Shown here: piece after piece, positions 21,401 to 30,587 of the stretch | Position numbering within the stretch: the stretch's first letter is position 1 | Layout: every line of letters begins with the position of its first letter | Assembly: GCA_018806915.1 (NCBI GenBank) | Contig: JAGKQI010000047.1 | Coordinates: 372,001 to 436,000, forward strand | Length of the DNA stretch: 64,000 nucleotides | Direction of reading: 5' to 3' | From: Phytophthora colocasiae | Lineage: Eukaryota > Oomycota > Peronosporomycetes > Peronosporales > Peronosporaceae | Notes under the pieces: model-generated | What the model saw: only the letters and a program-made list of their open reading frames with translations | Database searches by the model: none | What the model was told of the DNA's origin: nothing | Made by a program: the position numbers and the translations under genes

Positions 21401-22390
21401 ACGTTAGGATGTCCAAGGCGTTTATGTAAGAGCAGAAAGGAACGTTGCTTACCTGAGGCAATAAGGGCCGCTGGTGGTGCCGCTGGCTTGGCTTGGAACT
21501 GATACAAGTCCGTGTTATTAGCCATGAGTGCCTTGATCTTGAAGCGCTGGTCGGTTTGCATAGCGCACTGTTTGCGGTCAAAGCTGAAGCGAAAATCATG
21601 CTTCACCGCTGCTGGAATTGACAGCAGGCTGAATTGGAGCTGGGGAGCGTACAAGACACCATGGAGGATAAGCTTCTGCATGTTGCCCTTGGAGTCAGAG
21701 ACTTGCAGCTCGACCCGTCCAATGCCTTCAATGGGGATCTTGTTGTTTCCGTCAACCGTGATCGATCCACCACTAGTGGTGATGTCAGTAAACCACTGGG
21801 ATTCATGGGACACATGGCGTGTGCAGCCAGAGTCGATCGTCCAGGTGGAGTCAGGTTCAACCTTGGCTTGAGCGGTCAGGCTAAACTGGGGATTGACTGT
21901 GGTGGCGACAGCAATGAGACCGGTATCACGACGTCCTTGGCGAGACACCTTACGGTTGCCAGATTCACTGTCGTTGTCATCATCGTCGTCATTATCTGAC
22001 TCGAGAGGGCGGCCCTTGTAGCGCTCTTGGCCACGTTGTTTGCCACCGTTCCCGTGTTTCTTGTTGTTGCCACCGTTGTTGCCCTTGAACTCTCGGTTGT
22101 TATTTCCCTTGTAGCTGCGCCCGTTGTTCGAGTTCCGATACGGATGATCGCGCTTCGAGTTACCCTTGAAAGCAAAGTTAGCAGGGAGTACCGTTCCAGC
22201 TTTCACTCGTTCATCACGCAAGTCCTTTTGTAGACCGCGGCACTGGCGAATGTTGTGGCGTGGGCGATCACAGTACGAGCAGATATTGGCATTGTCGCGC
22301 TCTGGAGCATGCGATGCAGAAGGCCCAGTTGCCACAAGAGCTCGCTCACCCTTGGTAGCAGGAGTCTCAGGGTACCCTTCGCCAAGGTGT
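18430..22390 (-). CDS. Copia 2 pol polyprotein, complete
   Basis: About 1300 codons without a stop. In order: CCHC knuckle (CSYCDRPRHNIRQC), a glycine/asparagine/lysine-rich linker, protease STWTIDSGCTRH, the integrase zinc site HKRLGHPN...CVACTLAK, and the integrase core (VHSDICGP, QADNAKEYEK, NGVAERRMR). A proline-rich spacer is followed by reverse transcriptase (WVFVVKYTG, ARLVIKGFLQEFG, MDVKTAFLNG, LYGLKQAPRVWY, YVDDLLI) and RNase H (AYSDSDYANCPDT, STTEAEYIAL, EDNQSC, DIFTKAL). All catalytic residues expected for copia are visible. The nominal start at 22335 is a GTG. The frame is open upstream to about 22390 and is reached from gag by a -1 shift, so pol is probably made as a gag-pol fusion. 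Confidence 0.92.
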
Positions 22391-23414
22391 AGCGCTCCTG
22401 AGCTTGGAGGTCGCGAACCTTGCCTTCGATACTCTGCTTGAGATCTTCATACGGGATATACTTCCGTTGGCCCTTCCAAATGCGGAGATCATCCTTCCAC
22501 GACTTGGGCATCGAATGGAACAGGTAGATAGACTTCTGTCCCTCGGTCATCACCGACTCGGTGGCTTCGGACGCGGCTTTCATCGCGTTCTCAAGTTTGA
22601 GAAAGAATTCAGTTAAGTCAGATCCTTCCTCATACTTGATCTCCATCAAGTAATGTTGGATGAAGTACGGATCTCCGTGAAAGGCTGCTCCCTCGTACTT
22701 CTGGCAGATGTAGTTGAAAATCTCGTAGGAAGTCTTGAGATTCTTGACCAGCCGCACGTGCATGTTGTCCATCGTCTTCATCAAGAAGGCTTTGGTCTTG
22801 GCTTCTTGGCGACGGCGCTCACGCTGGCTAAGAGGCTGAGGCTTCTCTTTCTTCAGGTGCTTACGTGCTCGGCGAGCTTCACGCGAGTTGAACGGTCGGA
22901 CGGCTGGAAGGTCCTTGCGCTTGATCGATCCATCTGAGCTGGCTCCAGATTCATCATCAGAGTCCGAGGGCGGCTTTAGCTCGTCATCGCTCTCCTCGTA
23001 GTCCACAGCGTCAGAGTCGACTTCAGCATCCTTGGTGGCCTTGGCAGGAGGGTCGTCGTCGTCGGACATGTCGTTAGTGCTGTCTTCACTCTCTTCGTCT
23101 GACACACCATCGAAGTCGAGCTGCTTCACGTAGCCGAGCAGGTGCTTGCCATCGAGTGCTGCGCACACGCGAGCCTTCCACACGTCGAAGTTCTCGGCGC
23201 CGATAAGTCGTGGGAAGTCGTCGCTTGAGGCTTGTCTTGGGCTCATAACCTCTGGCGAGTAGCGTAAGTAGTGTAGAAAGAAGAGATGTTTGTTGTACTC
23301 AGTGAAAGGCGAAGTGGTAGATTTAGCAGTTAGAGTTCCTCGTGTGTGCACCGGCAGAACTGTTGGTTCTGGCATACCTGTACTAGTAGATACTATAACT
23401 ATAGTGGAATCCAT
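22203..23414 (-). CDS. Copia 2 gag
   Basis: 403 aa from an ATG at 23414 inside the 5' LTR. The frame runs out of the LTR, straight through the primer site (coding EVMSPRQ) and on through an acidic stretch (SDDDDPPAK, YEESDDELKPPSDSDDESG). The retrotransposon gag core follows: RLVKNLKTSYEIFNYICQKY, DPYFIQHYLMEIKYEEGSDL and MPKSWKDDLRIWKGQ. After YTLAKG the sensible reading continues in the -1 frame (YPETPATKGERALVATGPS). The last 45 residues of this frame are therefore probably not part of the original protein. The related copia 3 has no shift at this point. Confidence 0.85.
   Translation of the reverse strand: MDSTIVIVSTSTGMPEPTVLPVHTRGTLTAKSTTSPFTEYNKHLFFLHYLRYSPEVMSPRQASSDDFPRLIGAENFDVWKARVCAALDGKHLLGYVKQLDFDGVSDEESEDSTNDMSDDDDPPAKATKDAEVDSDAVDYEESDDELKPPSDSDDESGASSDGSIKRKDLPAVRPFNSREARRARKHLKKEKPQPLSQRERRRQEAKTKAFLMKTMDNMHVRLVKNLKTSYEIFNYICQKYEGAAFHGDPYFIQHYLMEIKYEEGSDLTEFFLKLENAMKAASEATESVMTEGQKSIYLFHSMPKSWKDDLRIWKGQRKYIPYEDLKQSIEGKVRDLQAQERYTLAKGTLRLLLPRVSELLWQLGLLHRMLQSATMPISARTVIAHATTFASAAVYKRTCVMNE
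23237..23250 (-). promoter_or_regulatory. Copia 2 primer binding site, half-tRNA initiator-Met type
   Basis: On the - strand the bases abutting the 5' LTR are GGTTATGAGCCCAA, matching the complement of the anticodon arm of initiator methionine tRNA (GGGCTCATAACC). This is the copia half-tRNA priming arrangement. It also lies inside the gag frame. Confidence 0.75.
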
Positions 23415-23473
23415 AGTTATCTACTTACAGAGGGTGGATCGTAATATTGTATGACAAAGAGCATACTGCAACA
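23251..23473 (-). repeat. Copia 2 5' LTR
   Basis: 223 bp, followed by CCAAC. It contains the gag start codon. Confidence 0.92.
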
Positions 23474-23479
23474 CCAACC

Positions 23480-24120
23480 GGCCGCACCGCATCGCATCGC
23501 ATCGCACATTTTTGCACCATGCGACCGCATGCGACCGATTCGGTTGGGACTGGTCATGCGACTTCAAACCACTGCCGCCGCTTCAGCTGTTTAGATCTAG
23601 ACGACAGGGAAGCACTCCGTTCCTGGGTAAGTGAACAGTACACGAACTATTGCTACGCGATTCTAACAGCAAGCGTTCAAAACCTGCAAAACTCATTCGA
23701 TAGTATCGCCCTCGAGTAGTAAGCGCTCAGCATGCGAATACCATTGAATTCTCTCGCGCACAACACGCTGTTCTCCACCTCGACGACGGTATTTAGCGAC
23801 GATGTATATCACAGCAGGCATTATAACAGCGACAAAATCTGCATCTTCGGCTGATTGGGGGTGGCCATTCATCACTAGTGAAAGCTAGACCTTTTGTGCA
23901 AGAATTTTTAGACAGCAAGGCAGCTTCAACACGATGGTTTCGATAGTCGAACAGCGGACGCCGCGCGCTGATTGGTGTTTTTCGGATAAGTCTCATGCGA
24001 CGATTTTTTCACATGCGACCTATCGGTCGCATGAGCGTCTATTTTTGCACTCCGTCGCATGCGACCACCTACCCCGCAAACCAATGGAGTGCCGAGAATT
24101 CGTCGCATGCGACCAAAAAA
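23480..24120. repeat. GCATGCGAC palindromic repeats inside the PIF-like element
   Basis: TCGCATGCGA-type palindromes and half sites recur at about 23486-23505, 23518-23540, 23564-23570, 23993-24000, 24011-24034, 24054-24066 and 24102-24114. Many sit near the element's ends, as expected of subterminal transposase-binding sites. No coding sequence is recognised here. Confidence 0.6.
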
Positions 24121-24277
24121 TCGGGTTGGGAATGGCTCTAAGCAATATCCCCATGACAGGTGCAAGCATAGGGCGTCAGCCCTACACTGATGAAGGCGCT
24201 ACAGATTTTCGGGCATCATGATAGATTTCGTGCGTAGCTTTGAATTCATTTTCATCTCCCGACCAGATCATTTTCGT

Positions 24278-27200
24278 CTACAGACCTTCAAAAAGACCAG
24301 CACTGGTCATTGCAGTCGAATAGTCCTCTCGTTGAACGTCCTGGAGGATATTGTACAGCAATGCGAGCGACGCCGCACCTTGAGGTGCATCACTTTTCCA
24401 ATTTCCATCGGTATTAGCCCCGAGTTCTCCAAACAGCTCCAGAACAGCCCCATCAGGCATTTTGAGAAAATGACGATGCAGTTCTCGAGTTCCATCAAGC
24501 TCCACGTTGTACACAGCGATGTGTGTGTTTGTTTCGCGAAATAAAGCGTCTAAAGGGTCCGTTAGTGCGTATTCATGTACAAACACCTTCCGCTGTGTAC
24601 CTCGTGGTCCTTTCCAGCGTGTGGCCTGTGCACAGACCGTCTGCAGCTCTTGCAGTGACATTTCAGCATCATGTGGGACGAAAAACGCGTCTTCGTGGCC
24701 GTGAATACGGCGATATATGTCGAGCATTCGTCCATTCATGTGGATGTACAGTAAGTAGACATACAGCACCACTAGTGACAGACACGTAAGTGCAACGTAC
24801 AGGATGAGGACAATGAAGATACCAACGAGACCGCTACCTTCTTGAGCCTGGAAACGCACGTACAGCTTGAACCAGTCGCCATTCACACAGGAACAACCAG
24901 AAGCAGTAAGAGATATGGCACATTCACTCAATTGGGAGCATCCGTAGTGGTGTGAGAGGATATCTACTAACAGCACGAGAAAGGGGTCCAAAACTGTAGC
25001 TATCCCAGCACAGGCGACGAAATTCGAGCCAAATGCCGGTAAATCGCCCACGTATCGCTGTCCTATGGCTGCTGCGCAGGACAAGAAGCCAAACATCATC
25101 GTGTTGCCTAGTACCCCGAGTGATAGAAGACCAATTTCCGTGTGGGTGGCAACAGTTTGCCATGTATATTTGACAGTACACGTAGTCCATCGCGGTTGAA
25201 AGTCGTAAACGGGTACTCGGTTGCCCCGCAGAAAGAGCCACTGGGTCATGTAGTGCACGTACAAACGTATCCAACAGGCAAACAATAGCATCGCAATCTG
25301 TCGCCAGAACTCAAGTGTGTGCCAGTTCGAGAAACCTAAATCCACCAGCAATTCGTGTCGAAGGTAGTGCATCTTCCGTTGAGCGTGAAAGCGCTGATGA
25401 CGTGCTGTTTCCATTGAAGCAGAAGCATTTACGGAGTATGTGTAGTTCTCAACATCCAGCTCTTGATGCCGTTTTACGGTTGAGTCATCATCCAAATCTT
25501 CGCTATTATCCAACTGAAGTCCATCCAGACCTAAGTGAGGACTACTTGTTTGACTGTTCCACATTGGTTCACCCTCATCCTCTCGCCTTTCACTCTTAAT
25601 CGGAATCGTTTTATTACTGGAGTTCTGCTTTTGCATTGCCATAGCATCACCAGACTACCCTTTCACGAAAAAAAAAATGGTTAGTTTGAATCAGAATAAA
25701 ATCGCAGAGTTCACGTACGTAAATGCGCGTCTTCTTTGATGGATTGAAAGCTGCAAACCAACGTTTCCACCGCCACCGCGTAGGGGACAAAATTCGAGGT
25801 GGCTGTGTCTTCCTTTTCTTCGGGTAAAAGGTATCTTCATCCAGTGGTGTCGAAGCGGAGGAGTATGGCTTCACTGCAGCATTGTGTTTTTCTTCAAACT
25901 CCCCATTGCGAGTAAGAAGTGAGCGCTTTCTAATTGTCGATGATTCGGGAGGTGCGGTTGACATCTTGCGCATATATCGTTGATGATTGTTTTCCACCTC
26001 GGGCAACATCAATCGTACTAATCCTTTACGTTCATCAATCTCTGCATCAAACGGATCTTCACCTCCAGGTCGATTTCGAGGAGTTCGATGCAGTAATACA
26101 GCTGGAGGTTTCGGAAGATGATACACTTGGAAGTAAAAGTTACAGAGCCAACAGGACAGATCGGCTTGGTACATTTTCTCAATGTCCTGGTATTTATCCA
26201 TCGTATGATCCATTTCACCGCGTAGAAGAGGCAATTTCAGCTTGCCTTGTATAACTTGAAACTCAGGCGTGGTAAGCGGTATCGCACCCCAAGCGACAAC
26301 GTGATCGGTTTGCATAGCCATCGTCTGGTTTAGAAAATGACCTCCGCGACGTTTTCTTCTCGGCATCGTATTCCCAGCGTACGCTGCAGCTGTGGACTGT
26401 GAAAGCAGGAAAAGCTCAAACACTAAAGCATTTCCAGGTCGGAGTTCGATTTCTGGCGGACAAACGACAAACATATCCTGGTTCACGGCCACTTCAGTGT
26501 TGTAGAAGCGACCGCGGTGGTGGAACGGTTTTGTGAAGTTTGGACGCCCCATTTTGGGTTCATTAGGACCGGTTGATGAGGTGTTAGGGGCTACTTCTGG
26601 GTCCCAATTCGTCCAGTGCAGTGCGTGTCCACCTAATCGGTCGTACAAAGTGGCCACCATAACGTACTGGCCGGGTGGCAGTTTGTCCTTGACAGCGTTT
26701 AACATTCTGCCTCGAATTCGGATCGTCAAAGGTATTCGTGCCCATTCTACTCGGTAACGTTTTCTGCTTTCAGGGACTCTCGACGGCATTAAGGAACCGT
26801 AAAGTTGTTCTACCCGAGCTTCTTGTTTCTTTAACGTATCTTTCAAGTGTGTTTCAGCCTGTTGAAACACGTGACCAATCCTTCGAGCTCGCCACTGCAT
26901 CATTTCAGCTGCTTGTCGGTCTTTCAATACCAATTCTGCATGTCGTCGTCGAGCTTCCTGTAGTAATCTCTCTCTTGCAAAAGCTTCTTGCTTGGCTAAA
27001 TGAATCTCTCGCTGTCGATACAAAGCGCTCTCTAACTCCGCTTGACGTAGTTTTGCTTCTTCTATTTGTTGTTCTCGCTCTTGCAATTCTTCAATAGGTA
27101 CAGAACCAACTACCACTTCGGCATCGGGAATTACCACCTCGAATTCATCCAAATACTGGGGAATCTCCCGGTTCTGCAATTGACTGGATAAAACGTCGAT

Positions 27201-27335
27201 GATGGAATGAACGTCATGGTCCCTGGGAGATCTCAATGAGTCTGGTACGTCAACGTCATCCCACAGCGAGTTGTAGTCGCTGTCTGTAGATTGTTCCATG
27301 TCTTCATCGACCTCCTTCGACAGCCATTCCTGCAT
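24278..27335 (-). CDS. Two-exon membrane protein with coiled-coil N-terminus, unknown function
   Basis: Two adjacent frames form one gene. Exon 1 runs to 25719, then a 64-bp intron (25655-25718: donor GTACGT, branch CTAAC, polypyrimidine run, acceptor TAG), then exon 2 from 25654 to a stop at 24278. The join keeps frame (KKTRIY joined to SGDAMAMQ). From the first ATG at 27335 it is about 997 aa; the frame before it opens with GTG after a stop. Residues 90-200 are a charged coiled coil. A beta-rich, possibly C2-like region follows (PLTIRIRGRML, GQYVMVATLYDRLG, NQDMFVVCPPEIELRPGNALVFELFL). Exon 2 adds four likely membrane helices (around FWRQIAMLLFACWI, GLLSLGVLGNTMMFGFLS, ACAGIATVLDPFLVLLVDIL, GIFIVLILYVALTCLSLVVLYVYLL) and a cytosolic tail. 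I do not recognise the family; OFCC1-like proteins are one idea to test. Confidence 0.75.
25655..25718 (-). other. Intron of the membrane protein gene
   Basis: 64 bp, GTACGTG at the 5' side, ACTAACC followed by ten T, and TAG at the 3' side. An earlier AG (GAAAG) would give the wrong frame for the downstream exon. Confidence 0.75.
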
Positions 27336-27482
27336 CCGTACGACTACAAGAATGCACTCGGTTTTGCATTCCACCACCTATGAATAACCACTTCAACTGC
27401 AACCAAATTCACCACTTCAACTTCCAAAAAATTATTACTATTAGATTCTTGGTGCTCCATCAGCACTATATTACGAGAAAGA

Positions 27483-30467
27483 TTAAGAATCACGGGACAG
27501 TTGGGCTGACCTCGCGATTGCTGCCTTCAAGATTGATGCCCTTGCTATTGCTTCGCTGAAATCTGCTGAAGGAGGCAACATTGCAGGAGTAGGGACTGCA
27601 GGGTGAGGTACTGCTGAAGGCAGTGTAGCAGGGACTGGAGTGGCTGTCACGGCTGGATTTGCACTAGTACTGGCAGTAGCACCACCACCTTGAGCAACTG
27701 ATGGCGAAATTGAAGGTGCATCAGTAGCAGTGGAGCTGCTACTTCCAGGCTGATCACTACTAGCTTTTTCTTCCCCTTCGGCCTGGGCTTTTCTTGCCTC
27801 CGCTGCTTTCTTTGCCTCGATCGCCCTCTCTCGTTCCAATTGCTGCAATCGAGCTTCCTCGTTAATATAATAATCCTCCACCTCCGTCATTTGCTTCTCG
27901 AACTCCTCGCGAGATACAAAACCACGAGTGTACAAATTCCTCTTCTCTTCATCGCGAAGTTCCTCTGTAATACGATTTGTGACTTCTTGGAAACCAGCAT
28001 CAACGTCACCTGTTACATCTCCAACGAACTCCATCCAACTCCTGCCGGCCTGACTGTTGTCTTCTTCAGCTGCATCGGCATTCGGCATCTCAACATCTCC
28101 ATCTTCAACCCCTTCATCTACTTGTTCTTCATTCTCATCACCTACCTCTCCCTCATTCTCTTCATTTTCAGGATATGACGACCGTCGGATCGCCTTCAAA
28201 TACGCCAAATACTCACTATTGTGTCTCGCATGCTCCTCATCCAGTTCACTGTCGTCGATCATCGTTCCAAGCTCACAGTTCCAGCAGATATTCTCGTCCC
28301 CATTCTCCTTCGCGCACTTCTTATGATAATACTTAGTGCACGTTGGACAGTGTATCAGTCTGTTAGGCGATCCCTTCTCCTCACACAACTCGCACATCAC
28401 CTTCTCAGGCTGCGTCCGTTTCCGTTCACTATCGAGCGTTGGAACGTACCACGTTCGTGTTCCAGACACGCTCACAGGGGCAGTAGCAGTAGATGCACCC
28501 ACTGCTGCGGTTTGTCCAGTGGCAGGAAGACTCTGCAGTGGAATTCCACGGGGTGTCGGCATGGGGGATTCAGCTTCACTATTTTCTGAGTCGCTCAAAT
28601 TCGTCAGATCCACCACATCCAGGAGCTTCAATTGTGAACGATTCACTTCTTCCGGGTCTTCCTCTTCGTCACCGTCTTCATCTCCACATTCACGCATAAA
28701 CGCTAAAAACTCAGCGGTGCAATAACCTAATGCAGGGCATTCAACAGGAGGGATAGCACGATTGACCTTGACAAATTCAACCCCCTCTCCATCTACAGAA
28801 GCTTTTACAATGGTCGGGGTCGGCCTTGCCTGCCGCTTCGCATCATCTGTGCGCTGGACATCTTCAGAAACTCTTTTCTTGGGTAGGAGCACGTTAGCAT
28901 TCCCGTTTGCTTGATTCTGGCCAGTAGCTAGTACAGAAGGAGACTTTGTAGCAGCACTAGTGGCAGCTACAGGAACCGAAACCGTTGGCTTAGAAGCGGG
29001 TGGCGTTGTTGTAGTTGTTTCCGTAGACCTTGGTTTTGTGGTAGACGATGCTGGGGTAGCTGGCTTCGTTATCACTGGAAGCCCTGGACTTATTCTCTTC
29101 CTCGATTGAGGAGGTGTTGCTCCTGCCTTAGCAGACGCCACAGTTGTGGAAGTCACTTGTGCTGACGTTACTTGGGTAGTTATTGGTACTGCTGCAGGGG
29201 AGGATTGCACTGCTGGTGCCTTCGTAGATGGCGTCACAACTGTGGAGTTTAGTGGAGTGGTTGGTTCGTTGGTAGCTGGCATCACTACTGGTGGTTTGGG
29301 AGCTGACTCTGCAGATTTTTGTGGTGTGGCCTTCACAGCAGATCCCGTAAGAGTTTTCAACGCCGACTGGGCCTTACCCATGCTTGAGGGCGTTGCTGGA
29401 GTAGTTGTCTTCTGAGTCGTAGGTGTCACAGTCGCTGGATTGGCCGGTTTAGTTGGGTTTGTAGCTGATACCACCGTTGGTGTTTTTGGTGGTCCTAGCC
29501 CATCATTCGGCTTAGAAACCGTTGGTAGAACGGTGGACTGTCCCGCTGTTGCTGAAGGTGCTGTGTTAAACGATGATACTGGTGGAACGCTTCGTCTCGC
29601 CACCGCCAAACCTTCTGTTTGTACAGGGAAGTCCGACATTTTGAACTCGATCGCGTCGAACACTCGCGACTGAAAAAACGGATCCACTTTCTCCTCCATT
29701 TCCAACTTAGCAACGGCCTTCTCGCTCTGCTTTGTTTCCTTTTCAGCAGGAGAAGGAACAATTTCCTTTTCCTTCTGCGTCTTCTTGTCTTCCTGTTTGA
29801 CCTCCGTTATCTTGCTCGCATCCTCTTTTTTTTTCTCGGGTGTCACTACTACCTTCTTCTCAACAATTTCCACGGCTGATGCTCCTTCTTTCTGGACAAC
29901 CTTCTCTTTAGATGCAGCTACCGGTTGAGAAACCAATGTTGGTGGCTTTGCTACTCCATTAATCTCTGTATTTCTCCCCCTAGTTGGCTGCGAACGGCTC
30001 CCTCCAACCCAGTTCTTCCTCATTTGTGTGCTTTCTTCCACAGTAGGGAAATCACTAGCCACGAACGTCACAGTAGGGAACTCTCGACTCTGAAATATTC
30101 CACGCTGCTGCTCTTGATCTCTAAATGTCTCTAAGCTCTTCTTAATAACCTGCTGCATCTCGATTTCTTCATTTTCTTCGTCATCGTCATCCGATATCAG
30201 GTCAATCACAACAGGTTGCTTATTCGGTGCTGGTTTTGGCTGATTCGGCGCTTTATTACCCTTATTAGAGGGGTTATGGCTCCTTTTAACGCCAATGGAG
30301 GATGTTGTGCTCGCCTCCTCTCGTTTAGCACCATCGGTCACTTGTCTCCGCGCTGTGGGACGAAACTTTAGCGTCTTAGAGCGGCAATTGTCGCACACCT
30401 CGTGCTCGGAGCTGAAGTTGAGGCAGCCGCACTCGCGGCATGTGACTCCCCGGGGTACCCGCGCCAT
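27483..30467 (-). CDS. Nuclear-type protein with RanBP2 zinc finger, SUMO-interaction-like motifs and PHD finger
   Basis: About 994 aa from the ATG at 30467; the longer frame at 30515 opens with TTG. Cysteines at 10, 13, 24 and 27 with N17 match the RanBP2-type zinc finger (C-x2-C-x3-N-x6-C-x2-C). PVVIDLISDDDDEENEE is a classic SUMO-interaction pattern (hydrophobic core plus acids), and LDVVDLTNLSDSENSEAE is a second. The middle is a long low-complexity T/P/S/A region. A PHD finger (MCELCEEKG, HCPTCTKYYHKKCAKENG, CWNCELG) lies near 690-735. A charged coiled coil (EARLQQLERERAIEAKKAAEARKAQAE) and a short C-terminal helix follow. It probably reads histone marks in a SUMO- or ubiquitin-linked complex, which is inference. 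It ends about 150 bp upstream of the membrane protein start, on the same strand. Confidence 0.8.
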   Translation of the reverse strand: MARVPRGVTCRECGCLNFSSEHEVCDNCRSKTLKFRPTARRQVTDGAKREEASTTSSIGVKRSHNPSNKGNKAPNQPKPAPNKQPVVIDLISDDDDEENEEIEMQQVIKKSLETFRDQEQQRGIFQSREFPTVTFVASDFPTVEESTQMRKNWVGGSRSQPTRGRNTEINGVAKPPTLVSQPVAASKEKVVQKEGASAVEIVEKKVVVTPEKKKEDASKITEVKQEDKKTQKEKEIVPSPAEKETKQSEKAVAKLEMEEKVDPFFQSRVFDAIEFKMSDFPVQTEGLAVARRSVPPVSSFNTAPSATAGQSTVLPTVSKPNDGLGPPKTPTVVSATNPTKPANPATVTPTTQKTTTPATPSSMGKAQSALKTLTGSAVKATPQKSAESAPKPPVVMPATNEPTTPLNSTVVTPSTKAPAVQSSPAAVPITTQVTSAQVTSTTVASAKAGATPPQSRKRISPGLPVITKPATPASSTTKPRSTETTTTTPPASKPTVSVPVAATSAATKSPSVLATGQNQANGNANVLLPKKRVSEDVQRTDDAKRQARPTPTIVKASVDGEGVEFVKVNRAIPPVECPALGYCTAEFLAFMRECGDEDGDEEEDPEEVNRSQLKLLDVVDLTNLSDSENSEAESPMPTPRGIPLQSLPATGQTAAVGASTATAPVSVSGTRTWYVPTLDSERKRTQPEKVMCELCEEKGSPNRLIHCPTCTKYYHKKCAKENGDENICWNCELGTMIDDSELDEEHARHNSEYLAYLKAIRRSSYPENEENEGEVGDENEEQVDEGVEDGDVEMPNADAAEEDNSQAGRSWMEFVGDVTGDVDAGFQEVTNRITEELRDEEKRNLYTRGFVSREEFEKQMTEVEDYYINEEARLQQLERERAIEAKKAAEARKAQAEGEEKASSDQPGSSSSTATDAPSISPSVAQGGGATASTSANPAVTATPVPATLPSAVPHPAVPTPAMLPPSADFSEAIARASILKAAIARSAQLSRDS

Positions 30468-30587
30468 TACTTGGTCTCCTGCGACCGATAATGAATTTAG
30501 CTGTTTTTTATCCAATCATAATGACCGAAAATGCAAGAGGTACTACGAAGTGGGTTATAGGACAAAATAACTATTCATCTTGATTAA

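Larger units (their letters stand above)
17102..23473 (-). mobile_element. Copia 2: nearly intact Ty1/copia retrotransposon with an extra antisense ORF
   Basis: Two 223-bp LTRs (17102-17324, 23251-23473) differ at a single base and are flanked by the perfect 5-bp duplication CCAAC (17097-17101 and 23474-23478). Gag and pol lie on the - strand. A 251-codon ORF in the opposite direction fills the space between pol and the 3' LTR. The primer site is at 23237-23250. Gag starts inside the 5' LTR. A -1 shift separates gag from pol. This is the youngest-looking complete copia besides copia 1. Copia 3 (32786-37466) is a decayed relative. Confidence 0.93.
17088..24138. mobile_element. PIF/Harbinger-like non-autonomous element split by copia 2
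   Basis: The left end GAGCCATTCCCAACC is inverted at the right end (GGTTGGGAATGGCTC, 24124-24138). Both are flanked by TAA (17085-17087 and 24139-24141), the 3-bp target typical of PIF/Harbinger. Without copia 2 (17102-23473) and one CCAAC copy the element is about 674 bp and codes for nothing I recognise. Its interior (23480-24120) is packed with copies of TCGCATGCGACC or halves of it. Copia 2 landed 10-14 bp inside the left terminal repeat. Confidence 0.7.

Noticed and set aside
23480..24120. CRISPR-like repeat array
   Set aside because: Spacing is irregular, repeats are palindromic and short, and the genome is eukaryotic; it is the interior of a MITE.
28336..28725. + strand ORFs across the PHD protein gene
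   Set aside because: Low-complexity complement of a gene with clear domains.
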